A stretch of DNA of 64,000 bases from a halophilic archaeon SHRA6 (GCA_005239175.1 SOPS01000004.1:124001-188000); one strand, 5' to 3'; shown: positions 44,926 through 53,911, counted from the stretch's first letter. The notes: generated by a model from the sequence alone, not told the origin. Numbers and translations: made by a program.

Positions 44926-45531
44926 TTAGTCATCGCCCACCGCCTCGGCTGGCGTGTTGATGGCCATATCCACATCCTGATCGAGGGAGACGAACGTGTA
45001 GACAGGGGCTCGCCGTGCCCATTCGTCGATCTGGTCCCGATCGAGATTCTCACCGTCAATTTCAATCTCGGCGGTAAGGTTCTTGAAGACCGAGTCGGCT
45101 GCTTCGAGTCCTTTGAGACTGAACAGCACTGCCGGATCGAAATCCGTCCGGACGCGCGTTTCGAGATGATCGATCGCCATGCCATTGGCGGCGGCGTTGA
45201 TACTGATGCCGACGTTGATACAGGCGGCCAACGCCGACAGTGCCGCTTCGACTGGTTCGATTCGGTCGATCCCGCCAACCCATCCGCCAGCGTCTAACAC
45301 TTCTTTCCAAGCACCGTACGGAACTGTATATTCGCGTGTTTCACGAGCGATCGTCTCACCGCCGAGTTCGTAGCTGTCGATTTTTGCCAGGCTGTGTGCG
45401 GCTGTCCCTTCGTAGGTCGCAGACGCCCCTAGGCCAAGCTGGACAGCTTCGGGATTCTCTGCGGCGTGTGCAGCAAATCCTTCGAGTGTTTCGAGGTCGA
45501 TACCGTGCGATAGTTGTCGTTCGTCAGTCAT
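44926..45531 (-). CDS. OsmC family protein
   Basis: A 201-aa member of the OsmC/Ohr fold: GGTETI-like core replaced by GWVGGIDRIEPVEAALSALAACI, with the conserved Cys in the central helix, then MAIDHLETRVRTDFDP and VFKNLTAEIEIDG. Active peroxidases of this group use a second Cys further on (CPV); here that position reads APVYTFVSL. It may therefore bind or reduce something other than hydroperoxides. It is upstream of the Tat-secreted protein gene. Confidence 0.82.
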   Translation of the reverse strand: MTDERQLSHGIDLETLEGFAAHAAENPEAVQLGLGASATYEGTAAHSLAKIDSYELGGETIARETREYTVPYGAWKEVLDAGGWVGGIDRIEPVEAALSALAACINVGISINAAANGMAIDHLETRVRTDFDPAVLFSLKGLEAADSVFKNLTAEIEIDGENLDRDQIDEWARRAPVYTFVSLDQDVDMAINTPAEAVGDD

Positions 45532-45788
45532 GGTGTTTCCTCTCTTGCCGAAAAGAGAATTGATTGTTCTCTTTAGGCAATTGTAATTTTAAATCCGGAG
45601 TAATTGTAGCTAATTATTGGAATTTCAGCAGCAGTAGGTATCTTTTCAGCTACTGCAAAATCACCACCAACTGCAACCGTTACACTACCCTGTGTGCTCC
45701 GAGTCTCAAGTTACCTTGTAGACACTACACGTTATTTCAGTCGACTAAAGAGAGAAACACAATCGTTCAAACCATTCCGCAGAGAGTC
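45532..45788. other. AT-rich spacer
   Basis: About 257 bp, distinctly AT-rich, between the OsmC gene start and the stop of the FilR1-type gene. No repeat, ORF with coding character or RNA is apparent. It presumably holds the OsmC promoter (TTTAAAT-like motif on the minus strand near 45584-45594). Confidence 0.35.
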
Positions 45789-46598
45789 TTACTCAACGCG
45801 CCGTTGAGGTTCAACGTGATGCGCACTGGCTCGATAGCTCTCATAGACTGATGTGGCCCATTCTTGGACCGCCGGTGCGTCGCTGTCGACCAATGCGTGC
45901 ACAGTTCCGCTGTTTTCCTCGTAACAACTGATCGCAACGCGTTCGTCAAGTAAACCGACACCGTATGACGGGAGATCCTCGTGCTCTAAAATAGTGAAAT
46001 TGTTTTGTTGTACCATCTCCGAACTGCGCTCTGGGTACGTCGAAAGAAAGTACAGGTGACATTCGGGTCGATCGATCAACGTCATCTCTACACCCTCGCC
46101 GACCAGTTGGTGAATCAGATCGAAACACAAATCCATCAGTGCAACTTCCGGGCGAAGAAACTGTATGGTGGTCGCCCCCCGAAGAAGCGACTCGAACCGG
46201 CTTACCGGGCGATACGGTGCATTAGGTTCGGCAGTGGTTACTGTTAGATCCGACCACGTCTCGAACGGAAGCTCACTGATCGCTTCCGGGAGCCAGTGCC
46301 AGACAGACCGTAGCTTTCGCTCGGTTTTAACCCGATTGATCAGATCCTCCATCCCGGATGCGATCACTGCTCCCAATCGTGTTGTCACGTACTGGTATCC
46401 GTCTTTGCGAACCCAGAGTCGATCATCAAACTCGTCCAGCGTACGGCGCATCGTGGAAGATGAAACTCCAGCCAACTCGCACAGTTCCGAGCGGCGCCGG
46501 GGGCGCTCTGTAAGAGCGATCAGCGTCGAAACGCGATGCTCGGACCGCGTGAGGTACGCTATGTCGCAAAACGGTGTGTCCCCGGTACGGTAATTCAT
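45789..46598 (-). CDS. winged-helix regulator with FilR1-like middle domain
   Basis: A 269-aa regulator. Residues 1-75 form a winged helix (IAYLTRSEHRVSTLIALTERPRRRSELCELAGVSSSTMRRTLDEF). The C-terminal part (about 120-245) matches the FilR1 / DUF1724-type effector domain: RFESLLRGATTIQFLRPE, VEMTLIDRPECHLYF, YGVGLLDERVAISCYEE. Haloarchaea have many such regulators, and none of the targets can be inferred. The start is ATG 46598; a TTG at 46613 is possible. Confidence 0.82.
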   Translation of the reverse strand: MNYRTGDTPFCDIAYLTRSEHRVSTLIALTERPRRRSELCELAGVSSSTMRRTLDEFDDRLWVRKDGYQYVTTRLGAVIASGMEDLINRVKTERKLRSVWHWLPEAISELPFETWSDLTVTTAEPNAPYRPVSRFESLLRGATTIQFLRPEVALMDLCFDLIHQLVGEGVEMTLIDRPECHLYFLSTYPERSSEMVQQNNFTILEHEDLPSYGVGLLDERVAISCYEENSGTVHALVDSDAPAVQEWATSVYESYRASAHHVEPQRRVE

Positions 46599-46829
46599 GT
46601 ACACTTGCCTCAACTATCAAGATAGGATAAGGAACGTGATAATAATTATGTCCTTATACATGACACTCACACCTGAGATCATTGCGGTCGCCGAATTTCA
46701 AGAAACAGGATGCGATCGCTCGATCGCGGTGAGACAGTGTCGATCTGAGAACCCGACGGTCGCCCTACCTGCGGCAATTTCCGAAATGGCCAGCGAAACG
46801 ATTTTGCGCTCCGACTGTCTCAACGAGAT

Positions 46830-47003
46830 ATGGTTGAGTGGCTTCGTCTGTCGATCGTCGCCGCGATCTTGGTATTCTTGGCGGCTGTGGTCGTCTCGCT
46901 CGGCTGGGTCGATCCCGGCCCGGAGATCGCGGCCTTCGTCATCATGACGGTGGTCTCGTTTGCAGTGACCGACTGGTATCAAATGCGGAAATCAGGGGCA
47001 TAG
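46830..47003 (+). CDS. 57-aa membrane protein
   Basis: A short ORF encodes MVEWLRLSIVAAILVFLA and continues to DWYQMRKSGA. It consists of two hydrophobic helices (about 6-23 and 33-50) joined by a WVDPGPE turn, with a basic end. Codon use is typical of the genome (GTC, GCC and ATC endings). A TATA-like ATTTTGCG lies about 29 bp before the ATG. It is convergent with the eIF2B-like gene (14 bp). Function unknown. Confidence 0.65.
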   Translation: MVEWLRLSIVAAILVFLAAVVVSLGWVDPGPEIAAFVIMTVVSFAVTDWYQMRKSGA

Positions 47004-47016
47004 CAGGCGTCAGAAT

Positions 47017-47865
47017 TTAGATCTCTTCGATGCCGTGATCGGTAATCACGTGATCGACGAATTCGAGCGGGGTCGCGTCGTAGGCAGGATTGTCAATGAT
47101 GATGTTCTCGATCGGCTCGAGCATCACCTCTGAGCTCGGTCGATAGGTGTTTTCGAAGACGAATCCGCCGTCGATGTGTTTTGCCCCCGAGCCAACGACC
47201 GCGATCGGCACGTCAAGTTCGTTTGCAGTCACGGCGATCGGAAAGGTACCAACCCGGTTGTAGAGAGTGTTGTCGACAATACAGTCAACGCCGAGGAGGA
47301 CTCGATCACAGCGATCGAGGTAGTGGCCTGCCGCGCTGTCGACACAGAGGTGGGTCTCGATGCGATCGATCGCCGCGAGCATCCGCGCGGTTTTGCGGCC
47401 GATGTACCGCGGACGGGCCTCAGTAACGTGGGCTGTCATGTGTGCGCCGTCCATCGCGGCGGTTTCAACCGCCTCGAGGACCGTCGTCGAGAAGTCGTGG
47501 GTCAAAAACGTCTCTCCGTCTGAAAGCAACTCAGCGGCGTTTGCTGCGGCTTTACGTTTTCCCTCCTCGATGTCTTCGGCGACCCGATCGATCGTCGCTG
47601 CCAACAGCTCTCTGAGCTCTGGAATGCTTTCGGCCTCGTCGACAACGGAGCGTTCGACCTCGCGCATCGCGTTGAACAACGACGCGTGTGACGTATTTGC
47701 GCGTCTGAGCACGCCAATGTTCTGTTGGATATCTCGTTCGAACTCCTGCAGGGAGGTGTACTCGCGTCCAAGCAGCTCTGAGAGCGCACGCGTTGCGTTG
47801 ACTGCGATCGCCGACGAGCTATGTGTCTGCATCTCCTGGATTTCTGCGACGGTCTCGTCGATCAT
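47017..47865 (-). CDS. eIF2B-like protein (translation initiation factor IF-2B alpha family)
   Basis: A 282-aa member of the eIF2B-alpha / ribose-1,5-bisphosphate isomerase superfamily. It keeps the Rossmann-like core (HVTEARPRYIGRKTA, RVLLGVDCIVDNTLYNRVGT, IAVTANELDVPIAVVG). At the site where isomerases carry a catalytic Cys (THCHS), it reads THDFS (Asp 124), while the second acid (Asp 194) is retained. It is thus unlikely to be a ribose-1,5-bisphosphate isomerase, unlike the paralogue at 59158. ATG 47865 (MIDETVAEIQEM) is preferred to the longer reading. A regulatory or nucleotide-sugar-binding role is possible. Confidence 0.8.
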   Translation of the reverse strand: MIDETVAEIQEMQTHSSSAIAVNATRALSELLGREYTSLQEFERDIQQNIGVLRRANTSHASLFNAMREVERSVVDEAESIPELRELLAATIDRVAEDIEEGKRKAAANAAELLSDGETFLTHDFSTTVLEAVETAAMDGAHMTAHVTEARPRYIGRKTARMLAAIDRIETHLCVDSAAGHYLDRCDRVLLGVDCIVDNTLYNRVGTFPIAVTANELDVPIAVVGSGAKHIDGGFVFENTYRPSSEVMLEPIENIIIDNPAYDATPLEFVDHVITDHGIEEI

Positions 47866-47985
47866 ACCCGTACATGTCGGGGCTGGCGCATAGACGTTCC
47901 GGGCGATGCTAGACAAGCAATTCTCAACTACTGATATTTACGCGATAACGCTTATACCCATGAGGATCGTCCTCCTGTATATTCG

Positions 47986-49602
47986 ATGAGAGGTTCTGGA
48001 GGCTTCGGTGCCGCCCACTGCAGCATCTGTGCAACGGCGCTATCGAGCCGCCACGCTGAGGCGTCGCACCCGAACGTGGTGTGTCACTCCTGTGTGTCAC
48101 GGGTTGAGGCAGTGAATGGCAGTGGCTATCCCACAATTGTGACAATCGAGGGAATTCGTTGTTGGCAGGTCGACGCTGGCGATACCGTGCTTACGCTCCG
48201 GGACGCAACCGACGCGGGATCGTTCGAGGCCTTTCGAGCGGCCCATTACACCGCCGATGGCAGTCCACTCCAGTGGTTCGCTCCCGGCCCAGACGGCGAG
48301 GCGGTCACGATCAGAGCCCACCCAGACACCTACGCTGACCTCCGCAGTTTCTTTGATCGGTTCCCGCCCACGACGATCTATCGTTTCGACGGGGTCGATC
48401 GCGATCCTGTGGCGATTGCCGGCCCCTCGAAGCTTCACCCGGAGGCCGCTGGGCTGACTGCACCGCCAACGATGGAAGCGATTACCGTCACCGAATCTCC
48501 CGAGCGGTGTCGGTTCACCGCCGAGTCGACGCGATCGGTCGTCGTCCTCGGTCCCGAGGAGCGCCCAGATCTCACCGGCGTGGGGTCGAAATCCGCCCGG
48601 GTCGATCGGCTTCGAGCGTTTGCGGCCGTTGCACCAGTGATTGTCGACCGATCGGCGCTTCACGACCTCTGTACGGATGACGACCCAGCGGTTCGCTACG
48701 GGGCGATGCGGGCGCTGGCTGCCGTCGTTGCGTTCGATCCGACCGTCGGTCTCGGCTTCATCTCTGAGTTGCGGACGCTGCTTCGCTCCGAACAGCATCC
48801 AACCCGGCTGTACGCGCTTCGATCGCTGGCTTGTCTTGCCGAGGCGTATCCAGACGCTGTGGAACACCTAACTGACGCGGTGATCGACGAACTGGCAGGT
48901 GGTCACGAGCTAATCGATGCTGCGGCAACTCGTTTCTTACTTCACATCTCCGAATACGAGCCTTACGCCGCACTGGAGGGGCTCTCAAAGCTCGAATCGG
49001 TTGTCTCGACGCAGCCGACTCGAACCGGCAAGCAGGCGCTGGCAGCAATCGGAAACATCGCTCAGCGCTATCCTGACGCGGTTCGTCCGATCGTCCCAAC
49101 CCTCTGTGAGAGTCTCGTCACCGAGGATACCCGCTATCAAATCAGCGGGACGACCGCGCTCGGGCGAGTCACGTCTGTGTATCCGGCGGCGGCGACCCCG
49201 ATCGTTCCGCTCGTGTTGGACCTCCTCGATGCCGCGGAACCAGAGTTGCGTGGCAACGCTGTCGGTATCCTTGCAGACATCGCTCAGGAGTATCCAACAG
49301 ACGTCGCACCATACGCTGCTGACATTGCACCGTTGCTTTCTGATCCGGACGCGGCGACCCGGTCAAACGCGGTCGGCGCGCTCGCTCGAATCGCCTCAGT
49401 AAAACCAGCTCGAATTGAGCAATACGTGCCGACACTGACCGCGTTACTGTCGGATGAGTGGGCCCATTCACGGATTCATGCCTGCTGGGCCCTTGGGTAC
49501 TGTCGGGCTGACGACGCAGCTGCCGAACTCAGGGCTGTCCGGGCGCAGGATCCGAGCGACGCGGCTCGCGATCGGGCTGCATGGGCGCTTTCCCGGCTGT
49601 GA
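47986..49602 (+). CDS. HEAT-repeat protein with N-terminal zinc ribbon
   Basis: A 538-aa soluble protein. The N-terminus has CSIC and CHSC knuckles about 18 residues apart, as in a zinc ribbon. Residues 50-180 form a beta-rich acidic domain (TIEGIRCWQVDAGD...). From about 210 to the end it is a HEAT-repeat array of seven to eight helical pairs (DDDPAVRYGAMRALAAVVAF, VRPIVPTLCESLVTED, RGNAVGILADIAQEYP), a protein-binding scaffold. The partner is unknown. A TATA-like GCTTATACCC lies about 30 bp before ATG 47986. Confidence 0.78.
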   Translation: MRGSGGFGAAHCSICATALSSRHAEASHPNVVCHSCVSRVEAVNGSGYPTIVTIEGIRCWQVDAGDTVLTLRDATDAGSFEAFRAAHYTADGSPLQWFAPGPDGEAVTIRAHPDTYADLRSFFDRFPPTTIYRFDGVDRDPVAIAGPSKLHPEAAGLTAPPTMEAITVTESPERCRFTAESTRSVVVLGPEERPDLTGVGSKSARVDRLRAFAAVAPVIVDRSALHDLCTDDDPAVRYGAMRALAAVVAFDPTVGLGFISELRTLLRSEQHPTRLYALRSLACLAEAYPDAVEHLTDAVIDELAGGHELIDAAATRFLLHISEYEPYAALEGLSKLESVVSTQPTRTGKQALAAIGNIAQRYPDAVRPIVPTLCESLVTEDTRYQISGTTALGRVTSVYPAAATPIVPLVLDLLDAAEPELRGNAVGILADIAQEYPTDVAPYAADIAPLLSDPDAATRSNAVGALARIASVKPARIEQYVPTLTALLSDEWAHSRIHACWALGYCRADDAAAELRAVRAQDPSDAARDRAAWALSRL

Positions 49603-49661
49603 GTCATCCCACCACTGGCCCACGGAGACAACGCTAAACCGACGGATCGCGAACAGTATAT

Positions 49662-50015
49662 ATGGGATTTCCGGTCCGATACTACTGTCCGCACTGTGAG
49701 ACGATCGTCGAACTTGAACGGGAGGGATACCTCGCTGATAAAGCGGTCACGCCGTTTCCCTTTGAGGGCTGGTCATACGAGCCGCCGACCGCTGATTTCG
49801 AAGACGCCGATGGGGTGGTGTTTCAGTGTGGCGAGGACGGGCTCGCGATCGACGGGGAGGGGTGTGGCGAGCCATTTTACTTGAGCTTTATTCGATACGA
49901 GAACGGCGAGGAGATCGATCCCCGAAAACCGTCCGAACAGGTCCGACTGAAGGACGGATCGTCGCCACCCTCACCCACGAGCCCGCAGGGCCCGAATAAC
50001 GGCTTCTGGGGATGA
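49662..50015 (+). CDS. conserved zinc-ribbon protein of unknown function
   Basis: A 117-aa protein (MGFPVRYYCPHCETIVELERE...) with CPHC near residue 9 and a second pair of cysteines (QCGEDG, GEGCGEPF) near residues 55-70, suggesting one zinc site with a large insertion. The tail is Ser/Pro-rich (DGSSPPSPTSPQGP) and probably disordered. I do not recognise the family. It lies 59 bp after the HEAT-protein stop on the same strand. Confidence 0.7.
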   Translation: MGFPVRYYCPHCETIVELEREGYLADKAVTPFPFEGWSYEPPTADFEDADGVVFQCGEDGLAIDGEGCGEPFYLSFIRYENGEEIDPRKPSEQVRLKDGSSPPSPTSPQGPNNGFWG

Positions 50016-50112
50016 GTCGGAAACCCAATTTGTGACGCTTTTGCTGTCAGCTGCCCGCAGGCGGTGAGATTTCGTTCGGACGGAGGAATTAATATCGTCT
50101 GTGTCTATATGT

Positions 50113-50595
50113 GTGATATTGAGCATCAACGTCGAGACACGGGTTGAGCCGCCTGGTGAGGCGGCGTACGTGCTGGACGCCTGGAACCTCAAGGAGCGAA
50201 TCCGCGAGGAGGAAGGCGTCCTCAGACAGCGACGCGGCTTTTTTACCGACGCGTACCGCCGATCGACGGCGCACCTGATCTTCGAGAACGCAGACCTCGT
50301 GGCGTTTGCCTGCGTTCGTCGGGACGGTTACATCCTCTTTTTGGCCGTCTCACCCGAAGCGAGGGGCCGCGGGTACGCCGAAGAGCTGGTCGCAGAGATC
50401 GCCGAGGAGTACCGATCGGTGAGCTGTCACGCCCGAGCAACGAACGAAAACGCCCTCGGCTTTTACGAACATCTCGGCTTTTCGATCAAGCGGCGGATCG
50501 ACAACTATTATGAGGACGGCGGTGACGCGTACTATCTCAAGTTGGGCACGGACAACGGAATCCGCGATACGCTTTCAGACCTGATTCGGCGATAA
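50113..50595 (+). CDS. GNAT-family N-acetyltransferase
   Basis: A 160-aa acetyltransferase with the acetyl-CoA motif ILFLAVSPEARGRGYAEELVAEIAEEY (motif A, with RGRGYA) and the C-terminal ATNENALGFYEHLGFSIKRRIDNYY. Haloarchaeal homologues with the RREEGVLRQRRGFFTDAY-type N-terminus are similar to RimI-like protein acetylases. The start is uncertain: GTG 50113 or TTG 50119 fit a TATA-like TTAATAT (about 50089-50095). It is followed by a 7TM kinase gene 72 bp away. Confidence 0.82.
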   Translation: MILSINVETRVEPPGEAAYVLDAWNLKERIREEEGVLRQRRGFFTDAYRRSTAHLIFENADLVAFACVRRDGYILFLAVSPEARGRGYAEELVAEIAEEYRSVSCHARATNENALGFYEHLGFSIKRRIDNYYEDGGDAYYLKLGTDNGIRDTLSDLIRR

Positions 50596-50666
50596 CTTCC
50601 AACTCCGTACCGTCCAGCGGTCCTCGGACCGAAACCTTCCTGACCCGGTCGCGAGTACGAGCCTGT

Positions 50667-52388
50667 ATGCCAACGATCGCCGGCTGGCTTCACCTTGGTG
50701 TGATCGCTGCCGGCATCGGCGGGACCCTGTTTTTGCTCCGGTGGGTGTGGGACCTCAGAGACCGCCCGGGCGCATGGTGGTTTCTCGGTGTGTTTTCGGT
50801 CCAGTTTACACTCCTTTCTGGGTACGGGATCGGCTACGTGATCTTCGATCCGCAGTTCCGCTACGGGATCGAGGTGCTCGGGTGGATCGCCGCAATCTGG
50901 CTGGGAACGCTGTATCTTGCGTTCGCGTTTGGCTACACCGGTCGAACAAACTGGCTGACCCCGCGATGGTATGGACCGGTCGTCGGGTTCGCATGTGCTA
51001 CCACGGTGGCGATCGTCACGGATCCGCTGCACGGACTGTTGATTAGCGAGTTTGCGGTTGAATCTGTGACTGGATTGAGTGGCGTCAGGTACGAACGCGG
51101 CCCCCTCGTATATCTCGCGTTCGCCGTTTCCGCCACCGAAATCGCTGTTGGCACAGCATTGCTCGTCGACACTGTCGTCAGCTACGGCCGGCTGTACCGC
51201 TCGGAGGCGATCGCCGTCGGGCTAAGTGCGGTTCCGCCCGCGCTTGGGTACGTCCTGTGGACCTTCGATCTCGGACCGGTCGCCGCGTTGAATCTCGTTC
51301 CCGCGCTGTTTTTACCCCACGTTGCGCTGGACGCATACGCGTTCACCCGCTCGGATATGTTCGATCTCCACCCGGCCACCCGCAGAACAGGTGAGCGTGC
51401 GGCGATCGACGATCTCGCCAATCCCGTTGTCGTCGTTGACGAGTCGATGCGTGTCGTCACGCTCAACGGGGCGGCTGAATCGCTGTTTTCGACCACGAAG
51501 CGCCAGATACTCGGCGAGTCGCTGACTGCGTGCTACGACGGGGACCAGATCGACCCCACTCGAGATACACAGACGGTGTCGATCCGGACCCGCGGCCGTC
51601 GCCAGGAGTTCACTGTCGCATCGAAGCCCCTCTCAACCGCTGCAGACACGCTTGTCGGGTATACTCTCGTTCTTCAGGACGTGACCGACCAACGCCAGCG
51701 CAAACAGCGTCTCGAGGTGTTGAACCGAATTCTCAGACACAATCTGCGAAACGATCTCAACGTCGTCGTCGGGATGGCCCAGTTGCTCGGCGATCGCCAC
51801 AGCGACGACGACGAGAGCACACAATATGTCGAGACGATCGAGCGAAACGCGACCGCGCTCATCGATCTCGGCACGACCGCCCAGCGGGTCGCAACCGCGC
51901 TCGAAAGCGATGAACGCCCCCGACCGATCCAGGTCGAGTCGTCAATCCGCTCGATTGCCAAACCGATCGCCGACCGAGAGCCCGGCTGGGAGGCGATCGT
52001 GGACATACCTGACACGCTTACCGTTGAGACAACAGCGACCCTGTTTGAGCTTGTCTTTGAGAATCTCATCGAGAATGGATTCGAACACAACAACGCGGCC
52101 GAGCCGAGGGTGAGGATTGAGGCGGCGTCGATCTCTGGCGACGACGAGGTCGAGATCATGGTTCGTGATAACGGACCCGGGATTCCAGATCATGAGCTTG
52201 GAGCGATCGAACGCGAGGCAGAAACTGCGCTCGAACACGGCAGCAGCCTCGGGCTGTGGGTCGTCAGGTGGGGCGTGACGGCTCTCGGCGGTGACAGCAG
52301 CTTCGACACTGGTCCGGAAGGGACGACGATTACGATCCGGCTGCCGCGGGCGATCGGCGATCGTGAGGCCCGCAACGGGGAGCAATGA
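50667..52388 (+). CDS. sensor histidine kinase with N-terminal 7TM domain and PAS
   Basis: A 573-aa two-component kinase. Residues 1-220 hold about seven membrane helices (HisKA_7TM-type input). A PAS-like domain follows (about 245-345: NPVVVVDESMRVVTLNGAAESLF). The phosphoacceptor box is LNRILRHNLRNDLNVV (His near 367). The ATPase has ENLIENGFEHN (N box) and VRDNGPGIPDHE (G1), ending GLWVVRWGV and GTTITIRLP. There is no receiver partner nearby. The gene end GDREARNGEQ plus stop is copied into the 34-bp tandem repeat downstream. Confidence 0.92.
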   Translation: MPTIAGWLHLGVIAAGIGGTLFLLRWVWDLRDRPGAWWFLGVFSVQFTLLSGYGIGYVIFDPQFRYGIEVLGWIAAIWLGTLYLAFAFGYTGRTNWLTPRWYGPVVGFACATTVAIVTDPLHGLLISEFAVESVTGLSGVRYERGPLVYLAFAVSATEIAVGTALLVDTVVSYGRLYRSEAIAVGLSAVPPALGYVLWTFDLGPVAALNLVPALFLPHVALDAYAFTRSDMFDLHPATRRTGERAAIDDLANPVVVVDESMRVVTLNGAAESLFSTTKRQILGESLTACYDGDQIDPTRDTQTVSIRTRGRRQEFTVASKPLSTAADTLVGYTLVLQDVTDQRQRKQRLEVLNRILRHNLRNDLNVVVGMAQLLGDRHSDDDESTQYVETIERNATALIDLGTTAQRVATALESDERPRPIQVESSIRSIAKPIADREPGWEAIVDIPDTLTVETTATLFELVFENLIENGFEHNNAAEPRVRIEAASISGDDEVEIMVRDNGPGIPDHELGAIEREAETALEHGSSLGLWVVRWGVTALGGDSSFDTGPEGTTITIRLPRAIGDREARNGEQ

Positions 52389-52505
52389 TCCCGATGGTGC
52401 GGGGTATCGCACAGATCAATGGCTTACGATCGTGAGGTGTACCGCATACATCAATGATTGCGATCGTGAGGTGTACCGCATACATCAATGATTGCGATCG
52501 TGTGA
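52358..52505. repeat. 34-bp tandem repeat, about 4 copies, seeded by the 3' end of the 7TM kinase gene
   Basis: The unit CGATCGTGAGG-N14-CAATGATTG appears at 52358 (coding; it ends in CAATGATCC and includes the stop), 52392 (degenerate, 35 bp), 52427 and 52461 (identical), with a partial at 52495. It stops about 30 bp before the rpl21e TATA box. Confidence 0.85.
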
Positions 52506-52536
52506 GTGCCTGTCGCGGCGACGCGGGAACGCACCA

Positions 52537-52544
52537 TTTATAAA
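52537..52544 (+). promoter_or_regulatory. TATA box of rpl21e
   Basis: A strong TTTATAAA, 29 bp before the ATG at 52573, indicates a leaderless, highly expressed transcript starting the rpl21e-rpoF unit. Confidence 0.75.
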
Positions 52545-52572
52545 GCGACCGGCAGTAACAGAGTACACGACT

Positions 52573-52863
52573 ATGCCGAGCTCTAATGGCCCTATGCAAG
52601 GAACGCGAGGAAAGCTGAAAAACCACCCACGAAATCGCGGCGCATCACCGCCACAGCGGGCGATCCAGGAATACGAAACCGGACAGAAGGTCCACCTCAA
52701 ACTCGACCCGAGTGTCCCGGAAGGACGATTCCACCCGCGATTCAACGGCCACACCGGTGAGGTCGTCGGCAAACAGGGCCGAGCGTTTCTCGTGTCGATC
52801 ACCGACGGCGGCAAAGAAAAGACCGTCATTGCTCGCCCGGCGCACCTCCGCGCACAGGCGTAA
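52573..52863 (+). CDS. rpl21e: ribosomal protein L21e (eL21)
   Basis: A 96-aa large-subunit ribosomal protein. [20 protein letters not shown] is the conserved start, followed by [36 protein letters not shown], the family's SH3-like core. Archaeal L21e is often the first gene of a unit with rpoF and DUF655, as here. The start is fixed by the TATA box 29 bp upstream. Confidence 0.97.
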   Translation: MPSSNGPMQGTRGKLKNHPRNRGASPPQRAIQEYETGQKVHLKLDPSVPEGRFHPRFNGHTGEVVGKQGRAFLVSITDGGKEKTVIARPAHLRAQA

Positions 52864-52891
52864 GTTGATACTCTGAGGAGACCGCAACGTT

Positions 52892-53248
52892 ATGACAATA
52901 TTCAAAGAGAAAGTTGACGAGGAGTATATGACCATCTCGGAGGTCAAAGCCGAACTCGCCGCGGTTGAGGCCGACCGAGCCGAGGATGAAGAGCGCGAAC
53001 TTCGCTATGAGCTTGCCCGCGCGATCGAACACGTCAACCGGTTTGCGGAGCTCGATCCGGAGGAATCTCGAGAACTCGTCGAAGAGCTGAAAGCGATCGA
53101 GAAGGTCGACGACGCGATCGCCCACAAGATCGCTGACCTGCTGCCGCAAGACCGCACTGAACTCCGATCGGTGTTCGCAAAAGAGCGGTTCGCCCTCGAG
53201 GGTGAGGAGCTCGACGAGATTCTCAACGTCGTCGCGAAATACGTCTGA
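52892..53248 (+). CDS. rpoF: RNA polymerase subunit F (Rpb4)
   Basis: A 118-aa subunit of the archaeal RNA polymerase stalk (with RpoE/Rpb7). It begins MTIFKEKVDEEYMTISEVKAEL and carries the HRDC-like helices LDPEESRELVEELKAIEKVDDAIAHKIADLLPQD. It is 28 bp after rpl21e, with a GGAG-like element before the ATG, so it is translated from the same leadered message. Confidence 0.95.
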   Translation: MTIFKEKVDEEYMTISEVKAELAAVEADRAEDEERELRYELARAIEHVNRFAELDPEESRELVEELKAIEKVDDAIAHKIADLLPQDRTELRSVFAKERFALEGEELDEILNVVAKYV

Positions 53249-53308
53249 GATCGACGCCGATCGCTTTCCGGGCCTGTTTTTAAGTAGCGCCTTCGCGTAC
53301 GTATCAGT

Positions 53309-53911
53309 ATGTCTTCACCCACGGACGCTGGCGACACTGAGTCCGACGAGACGAGCGCCGCCCTCGTTCTGGATTATCTCCCTCACGGTCGTGCCGACGA
53401 CGACCGCCCACAGTACCAGAAATCGTCGATCGCCTACGCAATGGATATCGAGTCGTTCGGCCTGTATGAACTCTCGCTGACCGACGATGCAGACCTGTCT
53501 ATTGGCGACAAACTCCAGATCGACCCGGAGCCAGACCCGGAGATTGTCGATCGGTACCGCCTCGTCGAGTACGACGATCTCTCCGGTGGGGCCAAATCAG
53601 AACTGGAATACGCGGTCGCCGATATCATCGACGACGACGAACGGCGCTTCGTCGACTTCTACAACGATGCCCAGCCGATCACGCTGCGGCTTCATCAGTT
53701 GAACCTCCTCCCGGGGATCGGCAAAAAGCTCAGAAACGGCATCCTCGACGAGCGCAAGCGCGGCCCCTTCGAGAGTTTCGAGGACCTCACCGACCGAATC
53801 TCGGGACTGCACAGTCCGAAAGAGACGATCAAAGAGCGCATCCTCGAAGAACTCCGCGAAGATGACCTCAAGTACCGCGCCTTCGTCCGGCCGGGAGAGC
53901 CGCGTTCATAG
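53309..53911 (+). CDS. DUF655 family protein
   Basis: A 200-aa protein of the archaeal DUF655 family. The N-terminus has an OB-like part (VLDYLPHGRADDDRPQYQKSSIAYAM) and the C-terminal half contains a helix-hairpin-helix (LNLLPGIGKKLRNGILDERKRGPFESFEDL). The family is found beside rpl21e/rpoF/ksgA in many archaea and is thought to bind nucleic acid, but no activity is established. A TATA-like TTTTAAGTAG lies about 28 bp before the ATG. Confidence 0.93.
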   Translation: MSSPTDAGDTESDETSAALVLDYLPHGRADDDRPQYQKSSIAYAMDIESFGLYELSLTDDADLSIGDKLQIDPEPDPEIVDRYRLVEYDDLSGGAKSELEYAVADIIDDDERRFVDFYNDAQPITLRLHQLNLLPGIGKKLRNGILDERKRGPFESFEDLTDRISGLHSPKETIKERILEELREDDLKYRAFVRPGEPRS

